Origin: an uncultured Aquimarina sp.
Lineage (GTDB): Bacteria > Bacteroidota > Bacteroidia > Flavobacteriales > Flavobacteriaceae
DNA length: 64,000 nucleotides
Direction of reading: 5' to 3'
Assembly: GCA_947489685.1 (NCBI GenBank)
Contig: CANLEM010000004.1
Span: 124,001 to 188,000 of the forward strand
A model generated the notes under the pieces. The model was not told the DNA's origin. It saw nothing but the letters and a program-made list of their open reading frames with translations, and searched no databases. Position numbers and translations under genes: made by a program. Below, in pieces: positions 25,416-34,096 of the stretch. Position 1 is the first letter of the stretch, and each line of letters starts with the position of its first letter.

Positions 25416-27422
25416 TTAATTAGGGATTTTAATTTCGGCTTTAAAACCTTTTTCTTTTTCTGATTCAAAGATAAGTGTTCCACCAATAGCGCCAATACGC
25501 TTTTCTGTATTGCGCAATCCATTTTTAGATTTTAGCTGTTCTTTTGCAATCCCAATTCCATTATCCGAATACTTAATCTGCATTATCTGATCCACATTAG
25601 AAAATACCAAAACCACCAAACTAGCCTTACTATGTTTTTGCATATTGGTCATTAATTCTTGTAGTACTCTGTATACTGTTATTTTTACAGGTTTTTCTTT
25701 AAGATCCCACTGGATTTTATCTAACCCTCTAACCATTAATTGAATTCCATTTTTGCTATAGTTTTGCAACATATTACGTAACTCTTCGGCAAAGGTTTCA
25801 TCGGTATCAAACTCATTGTTTTCGCGAGAGATATCACGTGCTTTATGATAGGTAGTATTAAGTTTATCTTTGATTTGTGGATCATGGGGATCGTTTTGAT
25901 ATTGCAACATAACCTGAAAGATATCATTACCCAACTCATCATGTAATCGTTTAGAAATACGAGTTTCTGTCTCGTAACTTGCCTGAAACTGTACAATCTG
26001 ATTTTGTTGCGCCAGATATTTGGTGCGTTGTCTAAAAAAATAAATCGCAAACCCAATACCAGAGAGTAAGAGTAACATGCCTAACAAATAGATCGTATTT
26101 TGGTTTTGAACGTGTACAATTTGTTGATCTTTCTCTACAATTTGTTGTTCTTTTTCTTCTGTTTCAAAACGAATACGGGCAAATTTATCTCTAAACAAAC
26201 GTTCTTCTTTAACCAAACTGTCACTTAGTTTTATGTACTTCTGAGCGTACGCTAAACCTTTTTCATTTTCAGATACTTCTGATAAAATTTGATAAGTCCG
26301 TAAAAGTTCATCATTATCTTTAACAATGGGAGAATCATTTTCAACTTTCAATGCATAATTTTTAGATAAAACATCATTCCCAAATGATTGATAGTATTCA
26401 GCATAGTGCAAATTACTCGTCGAAATATTTATAATATCATTTATACTATCACGTATGGAATATGCTTCATCAAATAGCTTTAAAACAGTTTTATCTTCTT
26501 TATTTGCTAAAAATTTCACATAACCTAAGTTATTTAATAATCGAGCGCGTCTTTTAGGTTTCTTACTTAAAAAATCATTAAATGAAAGAGCTTTTAAATA
26601 ATACTCTTCCGATTTTTTATAATCTCCTTTCGATTTATAAACTGTTCCTATATTGTTATAGGATATTATTTTATAAAAAACACTTTTCTCAGTGTTTTCT
26701 GTATATTCTATTGCTTTTTCATGATACTCAACAGCATCTTCATAGCGCCCAAGATATTTGGCTATAATCCCAAGGTTACTATAGGATAAAGGTATGAATC
26801 TATGATCACCAGATAGTTCGAATTTTTTAATGGCTTTTGTGGTAAGTTCCTCACTTTCAATATAATTCTTTACTTTCCTAGATAATTTAGCTAATTCAAT
26901 TAATACCGATCCATGACTAAAAGAATATTCATCAGGATCTAATCCCTTCTTATCGAATGAATTATAAATTTTATTAGCTTGCTGAAAATATCTATATGCA
27001 CTATCTAAAAAGGTTTTCTGTCTAGAATATATTCCGAAATTGTTATATGATTTTGCTATACCAAATGAATCATTAATTTTTAGTGACAACCTTAACATTT
27101 CTTTATTAAGTGATTCCGCCATTTCATATTTTTTTTCAGAGAAAAAAATTGTGGAAATTTGACTTATTTTTTTTCTTTTATACTCGTTATCATCTAGTTC
27201 CGAATATAATTCTAGTGCTTTGTTAAGATACCTATCTCTTTCATCTTTATGTTTTCCTTTATTTTTGGCCATAGAAATATACTCCTCTATCGGCTCAGGT
27301 TCTCCATTATCTACTTCTGTCGATAAAGATCGGTTGTCACAACTAACGATTATTTCAATAGACAAAATAACTATAATTAATATTGGAATTCTATAATCTT
27401 TAAACATAGACTTAATCTTCAT
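25416..27422 (-). CDS. TPR-containing sensor histidine kinase
   Basis: The 668-residue protein opens with a hydrophobic export segment ending at IIVSCDN, possibly a lipobox. Residues about 50-400 are tetratricopeptide repeats, expected in the periplasm. One transmembrane helix (NTIYLLGMLLLLSGIGFAIYFF) and a short coiled coil follow. The phospho-accepting H494 (RLHDELGND) is of the HisKA_3/DegS type. The ATPase has its N box (QELMTNMQKHSKAS) and G box DNGIGI at 620-625. It phosphorylates the response regulator encoded 11 bp downstream. This architecture is common in flavobacteria; the signal read by the TPRs is unknown. Confidence 0.9.
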   Translation of the reverse strand: MKIKSMFKDYRIPILIIVILSIEIIVSCDNRSLSTEVDNGEPEPIEEYISMAKNKGKHKDERDRYLNKALELYSELDDNEYKRKKISQISTIFFSEKKYEMAESLNKEMLRLSLKINDSFGIAKSYNNFGIYSRQKTFLDSAYRYFQQANKIYNSFDKKGLDPDEYSFSHGSVLIELAKLSRKVKNYIESEELTTKAIKKFELSGDHRFIPLSYSNLGIIAKYLGRYEDAVEYHEKAIEYTENTEKSVFYKIISYNNIGTVYKSKGDYKKSEEYYLKALSFNDFLSKKPKRRARLLNNLGYVKFLANKEDKTVLKLFDEAYSIRDSINDIINISTSNLHYAEYYQSFGNDVLSKNYALKVENDSPIVKDNDELLRTYQILSEVSENEKGLAYAQKYIKLSDSLVKEERLFRDKFARIRFETEEKEQQIVEKDQQIVHVQNQNTIYLLGMLLLLSGIGFAIYFFRQRTKYLAQQNQIVQFQASYETETRISKRLHDELGNDIFQVMLQYQNDPHDPQIKDKLNTTYHKARDISRENNEFDTDETFAEELRNMLQNYSKNGIQLMVRGLDKIQWDLKEKPVKITVYRVLQELMTNMQKHSKASLVVLVFSNVDQIMQIKYSDNGIGIAKEQLKSKNGLRNTEKRIGAIGGTLIFESEKEKGFKAEIKIPN

Positions 27423-27460
27423 AAGTAAACTTAAATGTAATGAATTGATATTGTTTACTT
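27423..27460. promoter_or_regulatory. Inverted repeat just before the kinase start codon
   Basis: AAGTAAAC (27423-27430) and GTTTACTT (27453-27460) are exact complements 22 bp apart, directly in front of the kinase ATG. CAAAAATA at 27466-27473 reads TATTTTTG on the minus strand, a -7 box. The dyad therefore falls in the 5' leader and could be an operator or a hairpin over the start. Confidence 0.4.
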
Positions 27461-27474
27461 GTGATCAAAAATAT

Positions 27475-27510
27475 AAAAAAAGGAGCCTTTTTAAGTTTAG
27501 ACTCCTTTAT
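27475..27510 (-). terminator. Terminator of the 52-aa lipoprotein gene
   Basis: AAAGGAG and CTCCTTT pair around a 17-base loop; the A run on the left gives a U-tract on the minus strand. Confidence 0.55.
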
Positions 27511-27544
27511 TGATTCAAAAGTATTCCATAAAGAATCCAATTTA

Positions 27545-27703
27545 TTAATTGGAAGTTTGAGGAACTTCCTCTTCTTCATCCTCTGTTATAGAAATAGTTT
27601 CCACTTCCTCAACTCCAATTTCTTCATTGATAGGAGGAGCTTCACAAGCAACTAAGTTGATTCCTAAAAGGATAGCTAATAGTATGTATTTTAAATTTTT
27701 CAT
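27545..27703 (-). CDS. Small acidic lipoprotein
   Basis: I place the start at the ATG at 27703, giving 52 residues: MKNLKYILLAILLGINLVAC is a lipoprotein signal with the acylated Cys at residue 20. The mature part is only ~33 residues and very acidic (VEEVETISITEDEEEEVPQ). The longer upstream frame crosses a non-coding-looking inverted repeat and lacks a better start. The function is unknown. It is the leftmost of several very small minus-strand genes. Confidence 0.55.
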   Translation of the reverse strand: MKNLKYILLAILLGINLVACEAPPINEEIGVEEVETISITEDEEEEVPQTSN

Positions 27704-28136
27704 GTCGTTAGTTTTTTTGTTTTCCATAATTTGGGGTATGCCCATAGGTTGTAACCCCAGATAAGTATGTTGCACATACCCAATACCCATGGGAAATAAT
27801 TGATCGTATTCGGGAAAGTGAAGTCCTTTGTGATCGCGTAATACCCTACTTTCCCCTTTTTCGGGTAGCAGCGATCCGTACTTGGACTTTTTGGTGGATC
27901 AGTTTTCGATATGTTCTATTCGATATGTAAGCTTTGTCTAATTAGGTATTCGAAATGCTAATTAGATCAGGCATATGTATCCCATTACAATTTTTAAGAA
28001 GTTGTATTCTTAAAGCATGATATTGATGTACAAAATCTCAATCGGTTAGAACGTATTGACCAATGATAGTTGTGATCTCTCAAATACTTGATCTTATCCA
28101 GAACATCATATTTGAGGTGATTACTTTTTTAAAAGC
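27704..28136. other. Intergenic region with several dyads, no gene seen
   Basis: TTGGGGTATG (near 27730) pairs with CATACCCAA (near 27775). GATCGC (near 27832) pairs with GCGATC (near 27872) outside an inner ACCC/GGGT pair. Two identical palindromes CTAATTAG start 20 bp apart at 27938 and 27958. I find no ORF with a credible start. Confidence 0.4.
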
Positions 28137-28376
28137 TTATGAAACTAAAGCCTTGCGAGAAGTATAATTTGTATTAATTATAGCTCCACAAGAGTTGTTA
28201 CATATACACATAAGTACTCTTTGTAATCTTTTGATACCACTTGCCTTGGTTATCGTTTTTTGAAGAGGATCAACAACCGAAGTATCGATATCCACTTCAA
28301 GGATGCTTTCGAACGCACCCGCTAGCGGATGTACTCTAGTCTCCAGACCCTTGTTAGAAAATTGATTATACTTCAT
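28137..28376 (-). CDS. 79-residue protein with C-x-C-x3-C tail
   Basis: Unknown family. The chain has no signal peptide. Its C-terminal third is LQRVLMCICNNSCGAIINTN with C57, C59 and C63, a possible metal or disulfide site, followed by a basic end. A ribosomally made peptide precursor is a weak alternative; no modifying enzyme is nearby. Its regulation is the best-supported part: a TTTG/TAnCTTTG promoter at 28492-28524, a conserved module upstream shared with another tiny transcript, and in its leader a palindrome almost identical to the one between rtcB and the WYL regulator. It may belong to the rtcB regulon. Confidence 0.5.
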   Translation of the reverse strand: MKYNQFSNKGLETRVHPLAGAFESILEVDIDTSVVDPLQKTITKASGIKRLQRVLMCICNNSCGAIINTNYTSRKALVS

Positions 28377-28432
28377 TTTTTTATCGTTTAGTTGTTAATT
28401 GTGTTATATGTTATACAAATCTCCGTGCTTAC

Positions 28433-28451
28433 TACGCAATCATTATGCGTA
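28433..28451. promoter_or_regulatory. WYL-type operator candidate, copy 2
   Basis: TACGCAATCATTATGCGTA matches the rtcB/WYL intergenic dyad in 17 of 19 positions, with the TACGCA/TGCGTA arms intact. It lies 57 bp upstream of the 79-aa ORF, downstream of its predicted promoter, where bound protein would block transcription. Confidence 0.6.
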
Positions 28452-28491
28452 ATTAAATAATACTGATGATTTTTTTATTATTATTGTTATA

Positions 28492-28524
28492 CAAAGGTTA
28501 AAATATTTTGGAATATTTACAAAT
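28492..28524 (-). promoter_or_regulatory. Promoter of the 79-aa gene (module A)
   Basis: On the minus strand TTTG (28521-28524) and TAACCTTTG (28492-28500) are 20 bp apart. The -7 box has one extra base against TAnnTTTG. Confidence 0.45.
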
Positions 28525-28535
28525 TTTTTAACACT

Positions 28536-28620
28536 TATTTTATTGATAATCAATTAGTTACATTGAAACTAAGCAAAGATATACCTGTCCGTTTTTATAC
28601 AGATATTTGGGGTTTCGTTA
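28536..28620 (-). repeat. Duplicated upstream promoter module, copy A
   Basis: TTATTTTATTGATAATCAA (28536-28554), then 27 bp, then ATACCTGTCCGT (28582-28593), then GATAT and TTTCGT. The same blocks in the same order, with the same 27-bp gap, occur at 29941-30025. In both, the block starts 11-12 bp upstream of the -33 box. Confidence 0.7.
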
Positions 28621-28703
28621 CCACTTATTGGTTAGATGTTTATGATTCAAAATCCTAACTATTATGTATTGATTAGTGTCGATTCATTTTTGATAAAGGC
28701 ATT

Positions 28704-28733
28704 AAAAAAAGCGTTCAATTTCTTGAACGCTTT
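28704..28733 (-). terminator. Terminator after the 40-aa ORF
   Basis: GCGTTCAA-TTTC-TTGAACGC with AAA/TTT extension gives an 11-bp perfect stem with a UUUC-type loop; a U-tract follows on the minus strand. The terminator at 30100-30131 is its near copy. Confidence 0.8.
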
Positions 28734-28762
28734 ATAAGTTATTTCTAGTTTCTTCAACCTAT

Positions 28763-28885
28763 CTAGGTAAAAGATTCAATATAGCCTACAAGTGTCCAAT
28801 CACTACTGGATATTTTAGTAATCCATCGTGTATCAAACTGCGTTAGCAGTGATGTTGGTTCGTTATGTGTACTATTGTGTTTCAT
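28763..28885 (-). CDS. Possible 40-residue small protein
   Basis: An ATG at 28885 opens a 40-codon frame (MKHNSTHNEPTSLL at the start, WTLVGYIESFT at the end), stopping 30 bp before a strong terminator. It lies 65 bp downstream of the TPR gene on the same strand and may be the last gene of that transcript. No family is recognised. The Trp-rich middle and the position before a terminator favour a real gene, but a chance frame is possible. Confidence 0.35.
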   Translation of the reverse strand: MKHNSTHNEPTSLLTQFDTRWITKISSSDWTLVGYIESFT

Positions 28886-28950
28886 TTGTTCTATTAATAT
28901 ACTAAATTTTCGGATATTTTCCTAATACACTTGTTCCAATTCACGTTGCA

Positions 28951-29502
28951 CTACGCTTTCTTTTTATTCTTTTTTGATTTTTTTGAAGAAGATTTAGAAA
29001 CCTTTTTTTTCGCCTTCTTTTTCTCTGGCATTTTTTCTTCAATTCTTCTCTTTTCTTCTTTCAAATCATTAATAAATCGAGTGTTATATGCATTTTCTTT
29101 TGCGCGTTTTATGCACTGCAATCCTTTTTTATACTCTCTTTTTTGTTCAAAAAGAATTGCTTTTTTAAGATACAATACTGCTTTGTCTGTTCCTTTTACG
29201 GTTAAAGCAAAGTCGATTAACTTTTCGGCTTCCTCATAATCCTCGTTCCATAATAAAACGTTGATATATTTTGGGTATACATCCAAAGCGTATATATCTT
29301 CGGCCAAAGCCTGCTGATAATACTCTTTTGCAGTTTCATAATTTTTTAAACTCTCTGCATATATCTGACCCAAAAGGCATAAAGCTATTGGATTTTTTTC
29401 ATCATATGATAAAGCATAGTTTAAAGACTCTACCGCTTCTTCCAAATTATACGGATACGCATCTAATGCTTGAAATAAATATTTGTCTAATAAATTGCTC
29501 AT
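28951..29502 (-). CDS. TPR protein with Lys-rich tail
   Basis: The protein is 183 residues. Three to four tetratricopeptide repeats cover about 1-135 (AVESLNYALSYDEKNPIALCLLGQIY; AKEYYQQALAED). From about 145 it turns into a long basic tail (EKKKAKKKVSKSSSKKSKK) that could bind RNA, DNA or ribosomes. There is no signal peptide, so it is cytoplasmic. It has no close partner gene. Its neighbours are micro-genes and, 1.2 kb away, rtcB. An RNA-related adaptor role is a guess. Confidence 0.75.
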   Translation of the reverse strand: MSNLLDKYLFQALDAYPYNLEEAVESLNYALSYDEKNPIALCLLGQIYAESLKNYETAKEYYQQALAEDIYALDVYPKYINVLLWNEDYEEAEKLIDFALTVKGTDKAVLYLKKAILFEQKREYKKGLQCIKRAKENAYNTRFINDLKEEKRRIEEKMPEKKKAKKKVSKSSSKKSKKNKKKA

Positions 29503-29701
29503 TTTTTCTACTTCTTTAATTGATCAAGTAAATCAATTATGATTTGATTTCGTCATTGGCACAAAATTGATTATTTATCAATTCCTGCATATAACGGTTT
29601 TTGTTATTAATTTAAATCTAATACAATGTTTCGGGAGATTGTGATCTTTACAAACAGGCATTAATACATGTTGCCTAATGATGTTTAAGAAGATCTAGAA
29701 C

Positions 29702-29731
29702 AAAAAAATCCGAAACTTTAAGGCTTCGGAC
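29702..29731 (-). terminator. Terminator of the small transcript under promoter module B
   Basis: TCCGAA (29709) and TTCGGA (29725) pair around 10 bases; a run of seven A on the plus strand gives the U-tract on the minus strand. Confidence 0.55.
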
Positions 29732-29753
29732 TTCTATTCATAGATAAGAAAAC

Positions 29754-29837
29754 TTATGTATTTCTGAAGTCCCGAAGCATACTCATATAAGAACCTTGTT
29801 CTTTTGGAGTAATCGTATAATGCTTTACAGAAATCAT
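29754..29837 (-). CDS. 27-codon ORF or small RNA gene
   Basis: A promoter at 29897-29928 and a terminator at 29702-29731 frame a transcript of about 190 nt. Inside it the only frame starts at the ATG at 29837 (MISVKHYTITPKEQG) and has 27 codons. It may encode a micro-protein or simply be a regulatory RNA. No homologue is known to me. Confidence 0.35.
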   Translation of the reverse strand: MISVKHYTITPKEQGSYMSMLRDFRNT

Positions 29838-29896
29838 TGCACTTCGGTTATTAAAGGTTAACTATTATTATTGTTTGCAATTCGCTAACTGCGGTG

Positions 29897-29928
29897 CAAA
29901 TATGAATCTAGTTTTTGAATTACACAAA
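29897..29928 (-). promoter_or_regulatory. Promoter of the small transcript (module B)
   Basis: On the minus strand TTTG (29925-29928) and CATATTTG (29897-29904) are 20 bp apart. The -7 box and following bases (CATATTTGCACC) are identical to those at the LexA-fold gene promoter near 30643. Confidence 0.55.
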
Positions 29929-29940
29929 TAAAAATTGAAT

Positions 29941-30025
29941 TTATTTTATTGATTATCAAGAAGTTGTGGCAAAAAAAGACAAAAGAATACCTGTCCGTAC
30001 TTTGACGGATATCGACCTATTTCGT
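29941..30025 (-). repeat. Duplicated upstream promoter module, copy B
   Basis: TTATTTTATTGATTATCAA (29941-29959), 27 bp, ATACCTGTCCGT (29987-29998), then 9 bp, GATAT and TTTCGT. It is collinear with copy A at 28536-28620, with the same gap between blocks and diverged filler. Confidence 0.7.
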
Positions 30026-30099
30026 AATCAACTGTTGTCCTGAAACTTATCTTTCAAATGACATTTGATTTGGTATTATTAATTTTCTAAAAAAACGTA

Positions 30100-30131
30100 T
30101 AAAAAAAAAGCGTCCAATTTCTTGGACGCTT
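30100..30131 (-). terminator. Terminator of the LexA-fold gene transcript
   Basis: GCGTCCAA-TTTC-TTGGACGC with A/T extension. It differs from the stem at 28704-28733 by one T-A to C-G pair change on both arms, i.e. a compensatory change. Nine A on the left give the U-tract on the minus strand. Confidence 0.8.
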
Positions 30132-30260
30132 CTGTTATATTTATCTTCTTCTTGGTTTTCTATCTATATTCACGATATACAAACAGCTGTTTAGCGTCCT
30201 TTTTATGTAGTGTAACAAAATTCATATATCTAATTTTACTTTTATTCAATTAACGAATGT

Positions 30261-30566
30261 CTATGACATCGGTAATATTTCTATTACTTTACCATAAACA
30301 TTTTTTGTCCATCCGTTAATTCTACCGTGATTATTACCAATTAATAATCCACGTTTATCGTTTTTTCCTTTTACCAGATGTGTAAAGCAGTTTCCACGAA
30401 CTTTACAATAAACAATATCTCCTACTTCGCAATCTTCCCAATCAATAGGTTGAAGCCTAACTGGCTGTTTAGATTTTAAAAGTGGTAGCATAGAATTACC
30501 GGGCTCTTTTGAAATAATGGTCTCTCCATTACTTAGTTTTTGAATTTTCCAATTCATAATCTTCAT
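30261..30566 (-). CDS. S24/S26 (LexA/signal peptidase fold) protein
   Basis: The frame opens at a TTG at 30632, but ATGs at 30587, 30566 and 30557 are more likely starts; I use 30566 (MKIMNWKIQKLSNGE), giving 101 residues. The core has the S24/S26 pattern: GNSMLPLL with the nucleophile-type serine, VRLQPIDWEDCEVGDIVYCKV, then a histidine (FTHLVKG) and GLLIGNNHGRINGWT. There is no DNA-binding domain or membrane anchor. It may be a stand-alone fold member without protease activity. It lies just downstream of rtcB, with a TTTG/CATATTTG promoter in the gap. Confidence 0.65.
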   Translation of the reverse strand: MKIMNWKIQKLSNGETIISKEPGNSMLPLLKSKQPVRLQPIDWEDCEVGDIVYCKVRGNCFTHLVKGKNDKRGLLIGNNHGRINGWTKNVYGKVIEILPMS

Positions 30567-30642
30567 TTTATAAGTTATGTAACCCATTATTGGGGTACAT
30601 ATCCCATAAAATTTCAAAAGAGTAATTTTCAATGAACTGGTG

Positions 30643-30675
30643 CAAATATGAGATTATTATTCAATTCATTCCAAA
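30643..30675 (-). promoter_or_regulatory. Promoter of the LexA-fold gene
   Basis: On the minus strand TTTG (30672-30675) and CATATTTG (30643-30650) are 21 bp apart. The leader to the ATG at 30566 would be about 70 nt. Confidence 0.5.
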
Positions 30676-30694
30676 TTTATTTTCAAAATTGAAA

Positions 30695-32095
<1,401 letters not shown>

Positions 32096-32186
32096 TTAAA
32101 CTCTTACGACTCCCTGGCAAGCGGAGCGTTCTTTTAAAATAAATAGATCCTAGCTTTTAAATTTGGATACAAATGTTCCTTATAAG

Positions 32187-32205
32187 TACGCAATAATTTT
32201 GCGTA
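32187..32205. promoter_or_regulatory. WYL-type operator candidate, copy 1 (rtcB/WYL intergenic)
   Basis: TACGCAATAATTTTGCGTA has perfect 7-bp arms around TAATT. Plus-strand TAATTTTG (32194-32201) inside it is a TAnnTTTG -7 box for the WYL gene, so binding would shut off the regulator's own transcription. It is 104 bp upstream of the rtcB start. Confidence 0.65.
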
Positions 32206-32243
32206 GATAAAAATAATTTCTATTTTTCAAGAAATATTTGGCA

Positions 32244-33266
32244 ATGGCACAAAATAAGAACGCACTAATTCGGTATAAAACTATTGATAAATGTTTACAA
32301 AACTATCATAGGCAATGGACATTGGAGCATTTAATAGAAGCCTGTTCTGATGCGTTATACGAATATGAAGGAAGAGATATTAATGTAAGTAAACGTACCG
32401 TACAATTAGATATCCAAATGATGCGCAGTGATAAATTGGGATATAATGCACCTATAGAAGTTTATAACAAAAAGTATTATAGATATGCTAATGAAGAGTA
32501 TTCTATCACCGATATCCCATTAACAGAAAATGATATGAATGTATTATCTGAAACTGTAGAGATGCTAAAACAGTTTAAAGATTTTTCATTATTTTCTGAA
32601 CTTGGTGGTATTATCCAACGACTAGAAGATAAAGTATATACAGAAAAAACACACCAGTCCTCTATAATTCATTTAGACAAAAACGAAGAACTCAAAGGCC
32701 TTGAACATCTTGATACGCTATACCAAGCGGTTTTAAAAAAAATAGTTTTAAAAATTACGTATCGATCATTTACTGCCAGACAGGCTTCAGAATTCGTGTT
32801 TCACCCCTTTATACTTAAAGAGTTTAATAACCGATGGTTTTTGGTTGGCAAACCCAATACCAAAAACAAACAATCTATCGTTACCCTAGCACTTGATCGA
32901 ATTATTGATATAGATTTTGATACTACTATCCCATATCTGAAAGAAAATTTTAATGGTGATACATATTACAAAAACACCATAGGTGTTACGGTCTTAAACG
33001 AGGAGCAATTGCAAGAAGTGATCCTAAGGATTGATAAAAATAATGCGCCTTATGTACTTACAAAACCTTTTCATCATTCTCAAGAGGTTGTAGAAAAGCT
33101 TAAAGATGGGAGTACTATTATTAAGCTCTATGTTCATCTTAATTTCGAACTTGAAAGACTTATACTAGGTTTTGGATCAACGATTGAGGTTATACAACCT
33201 CGTCAATTGCGAAAAAGGATTCGGAAAAATATTGAGAAAGCGCACCTGTTTTATAAACAAAATTAG
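32244..33266 (+). CDS. WYL domain transcriptional regulator
   Basis: The ATG at 32244 gives 340 residues; a TTG six bases earlier is a less likely start. The N-terminal winged helix (YKTIDKCLQNYHRQWTLEHL, ISKRT-like VSKRTVQLDIQMMR) is followed by a WYL domain near 165-235 (ITYRSFTARQASEFVFHPF, FNNRWFLVGK) and the C-terminal extension (FELERLILGFGSTIEVIQP). WYL proteins sense nucleic acid or nucleotide ligands and control DNA-damage, RNA-repair or defence genes. Divergence from rtcB and a dyad over its own -7 box indicate autoregulation plus control of rtcB. Confidence 0.88.
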   Translation: MAQNKNALIRYKTIDKCLQNYHRQWTLEHLIEACSDALYEYEGRDINVSKRTVQLDIQMMRSDKLGYNAPIEVYNKKYYRYANEEYSITDIPLTENDMNVLSETVEMLKQFKDFSLFSELGGIIQRLEDKVYTEKTHQSSIIHLDKNEELKGLEHLDTLYQAVLKKIVLKITYRSFTARQASEFVFHPFILKEFNNRWFLVGKPNTKNKQSIVTLALDRIIDIDFDTTIPYLKENFNGDTYYKNTIGVTVLNEEQLQEVILRIDKNNAPYVLTKPFHHSQEVVEKLKDGSTIIKLYVHLNFELERLILGFGSTIEVIQPRQLRKRIRKNIEKAHLFYKQN

Positions 33267-33314
33267 TTTTACAAACCATATGTGCTGATACAAATCCCTA
33301 CACTATCATTTTAA

Positions 33315-33935
33315 TTATTTACCCTCAAGTTCTTTAGAAACTACAATTGGCAAAAAATTATGTCTTTGAGAGTTATCTTCGCCAGAAGATGCTGCATACA
33401 ATTCTCTTATATAGCCAATAGCACCATATGAATAATTTATTTTTTCAATCCATTGGTTAAAGGAGTTTTCTTTTTGATCAGTCTCGGCATACTCAAAAAC
33501 TTTGGCCTTAAGCGCTTCTAGAGTTTCGTCGTTATATTCTAAACGGATTGAAAACATCTTAAGTTCATTTTTAGGGATATCGAGCGAAGAGGCAACCCAT
33601 TCTATATCCGAATGATATTGTTGAATAAGATTCTCTTCAAAAGTATGAAATATGTCTTCCTCAAAAATAATTTTAAGGGTACTTTTATTTGGTATTATAT
33701 CCGCTACCTTAAAAGTAATGTTACCAGTACTTGCCAAATTAAATTGCCCATCGTTATTACTAGATTCTAACACTACAGTATATGGTATTCCATTTGTACT
33801 ACTAACACCAAATTTGTTCTCACCAATCAGTTCTATAGAAATCTGTTCGTTTTGAGCTTGCATGACAAAACATGAACATACCGCTATTACCATAAATAAC
33901 AGTTGTCCTAGGGTATTGTTATTACTTCTGTACAT
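33315..33935 (-). CDS. Exported hypothetical protein
   Basis: The 206-residue protein has a signal peptide (LGQLLFMVIAVCSCFVMQAQ, cleavage after AQ). The first half is a beta-rich domain (ISIELIGENKFGVSSTNGIPYTVVLES) and the second half is more helical, ending in a conserved-looking FLPIVVSKELEGK. There is no sorting domain, so it is probably periplasmic. No family is recognised; it converges with the WYL gene. Confidence 0.6.
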   Translation of the reverse strand: MYRSNNNTLGQLLFMVIAVCSCFVMQAQNEQISIELIGENKFGVSSTNGIPYTVVLESSNNDGQFNLASTGNITFKVADIIPNKSTLKIIFEEDIFHTFEENLIQQYHSDIEWVASSLDIPKNELKMFSIRLEYNDETLEALKAKVFEYAETDQKENSFNQWIEKINYSYGAIGYIRELYAASSGEDNSQRHNFLPIVVSKELEGK

Positions 33936-34027
33936 ATTCTTTTTTATTATTTTTCCTGGGTTAAAGTTAAGATTTCAGGGATTCTTATCAAAATTGTTTA
34001 AGACACTAAGTGGTATGTACTCACAGC

Positions 34028-34043
34028 ACCTATTACAATAGGT
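34028..34043. promoter_or_regulatory. 16-bp dyad upstream of the exported-protein gene
   Basis: ACCTATT-AC-AATAGGT is a perfect inverted repeat about 95 bp upstream of the start at 33935. It has no U-tract. Possible operator. Confidence 0.3.
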
Positions 34044-34096
34044 CTAACAAGGATTATACCAAATTATTGGAAAAACTTTATAGGTAATCCAATTGA

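Noticed and set aside
27704..27790. N-terminal extension of the 52-aa lipoprotein
   Set aside because: The extension crosses a dyad and would bury the lipoprotein signal inside the chain; the ATG at 27703 gives a proper signal peptide.
28931..29239. 102-codon plus-strand frame rich in Phe
   Set aside because: It is antisense to the Lys-rich tail of the TPR protein; poly-Lys codons read backward give the Phe-rich sequence.
30160..30225. 21-codon minus-strand frame before the terminator at 30100
   Set aside because: Too short to support; the terminator is better explained as that of the LexA-fold gene just upstream.
32238..32243. TTG start for the WYL regulator
   Set aside because: An ATG lies two codons downstream; the two extra residues add nothing to the conserved helix.
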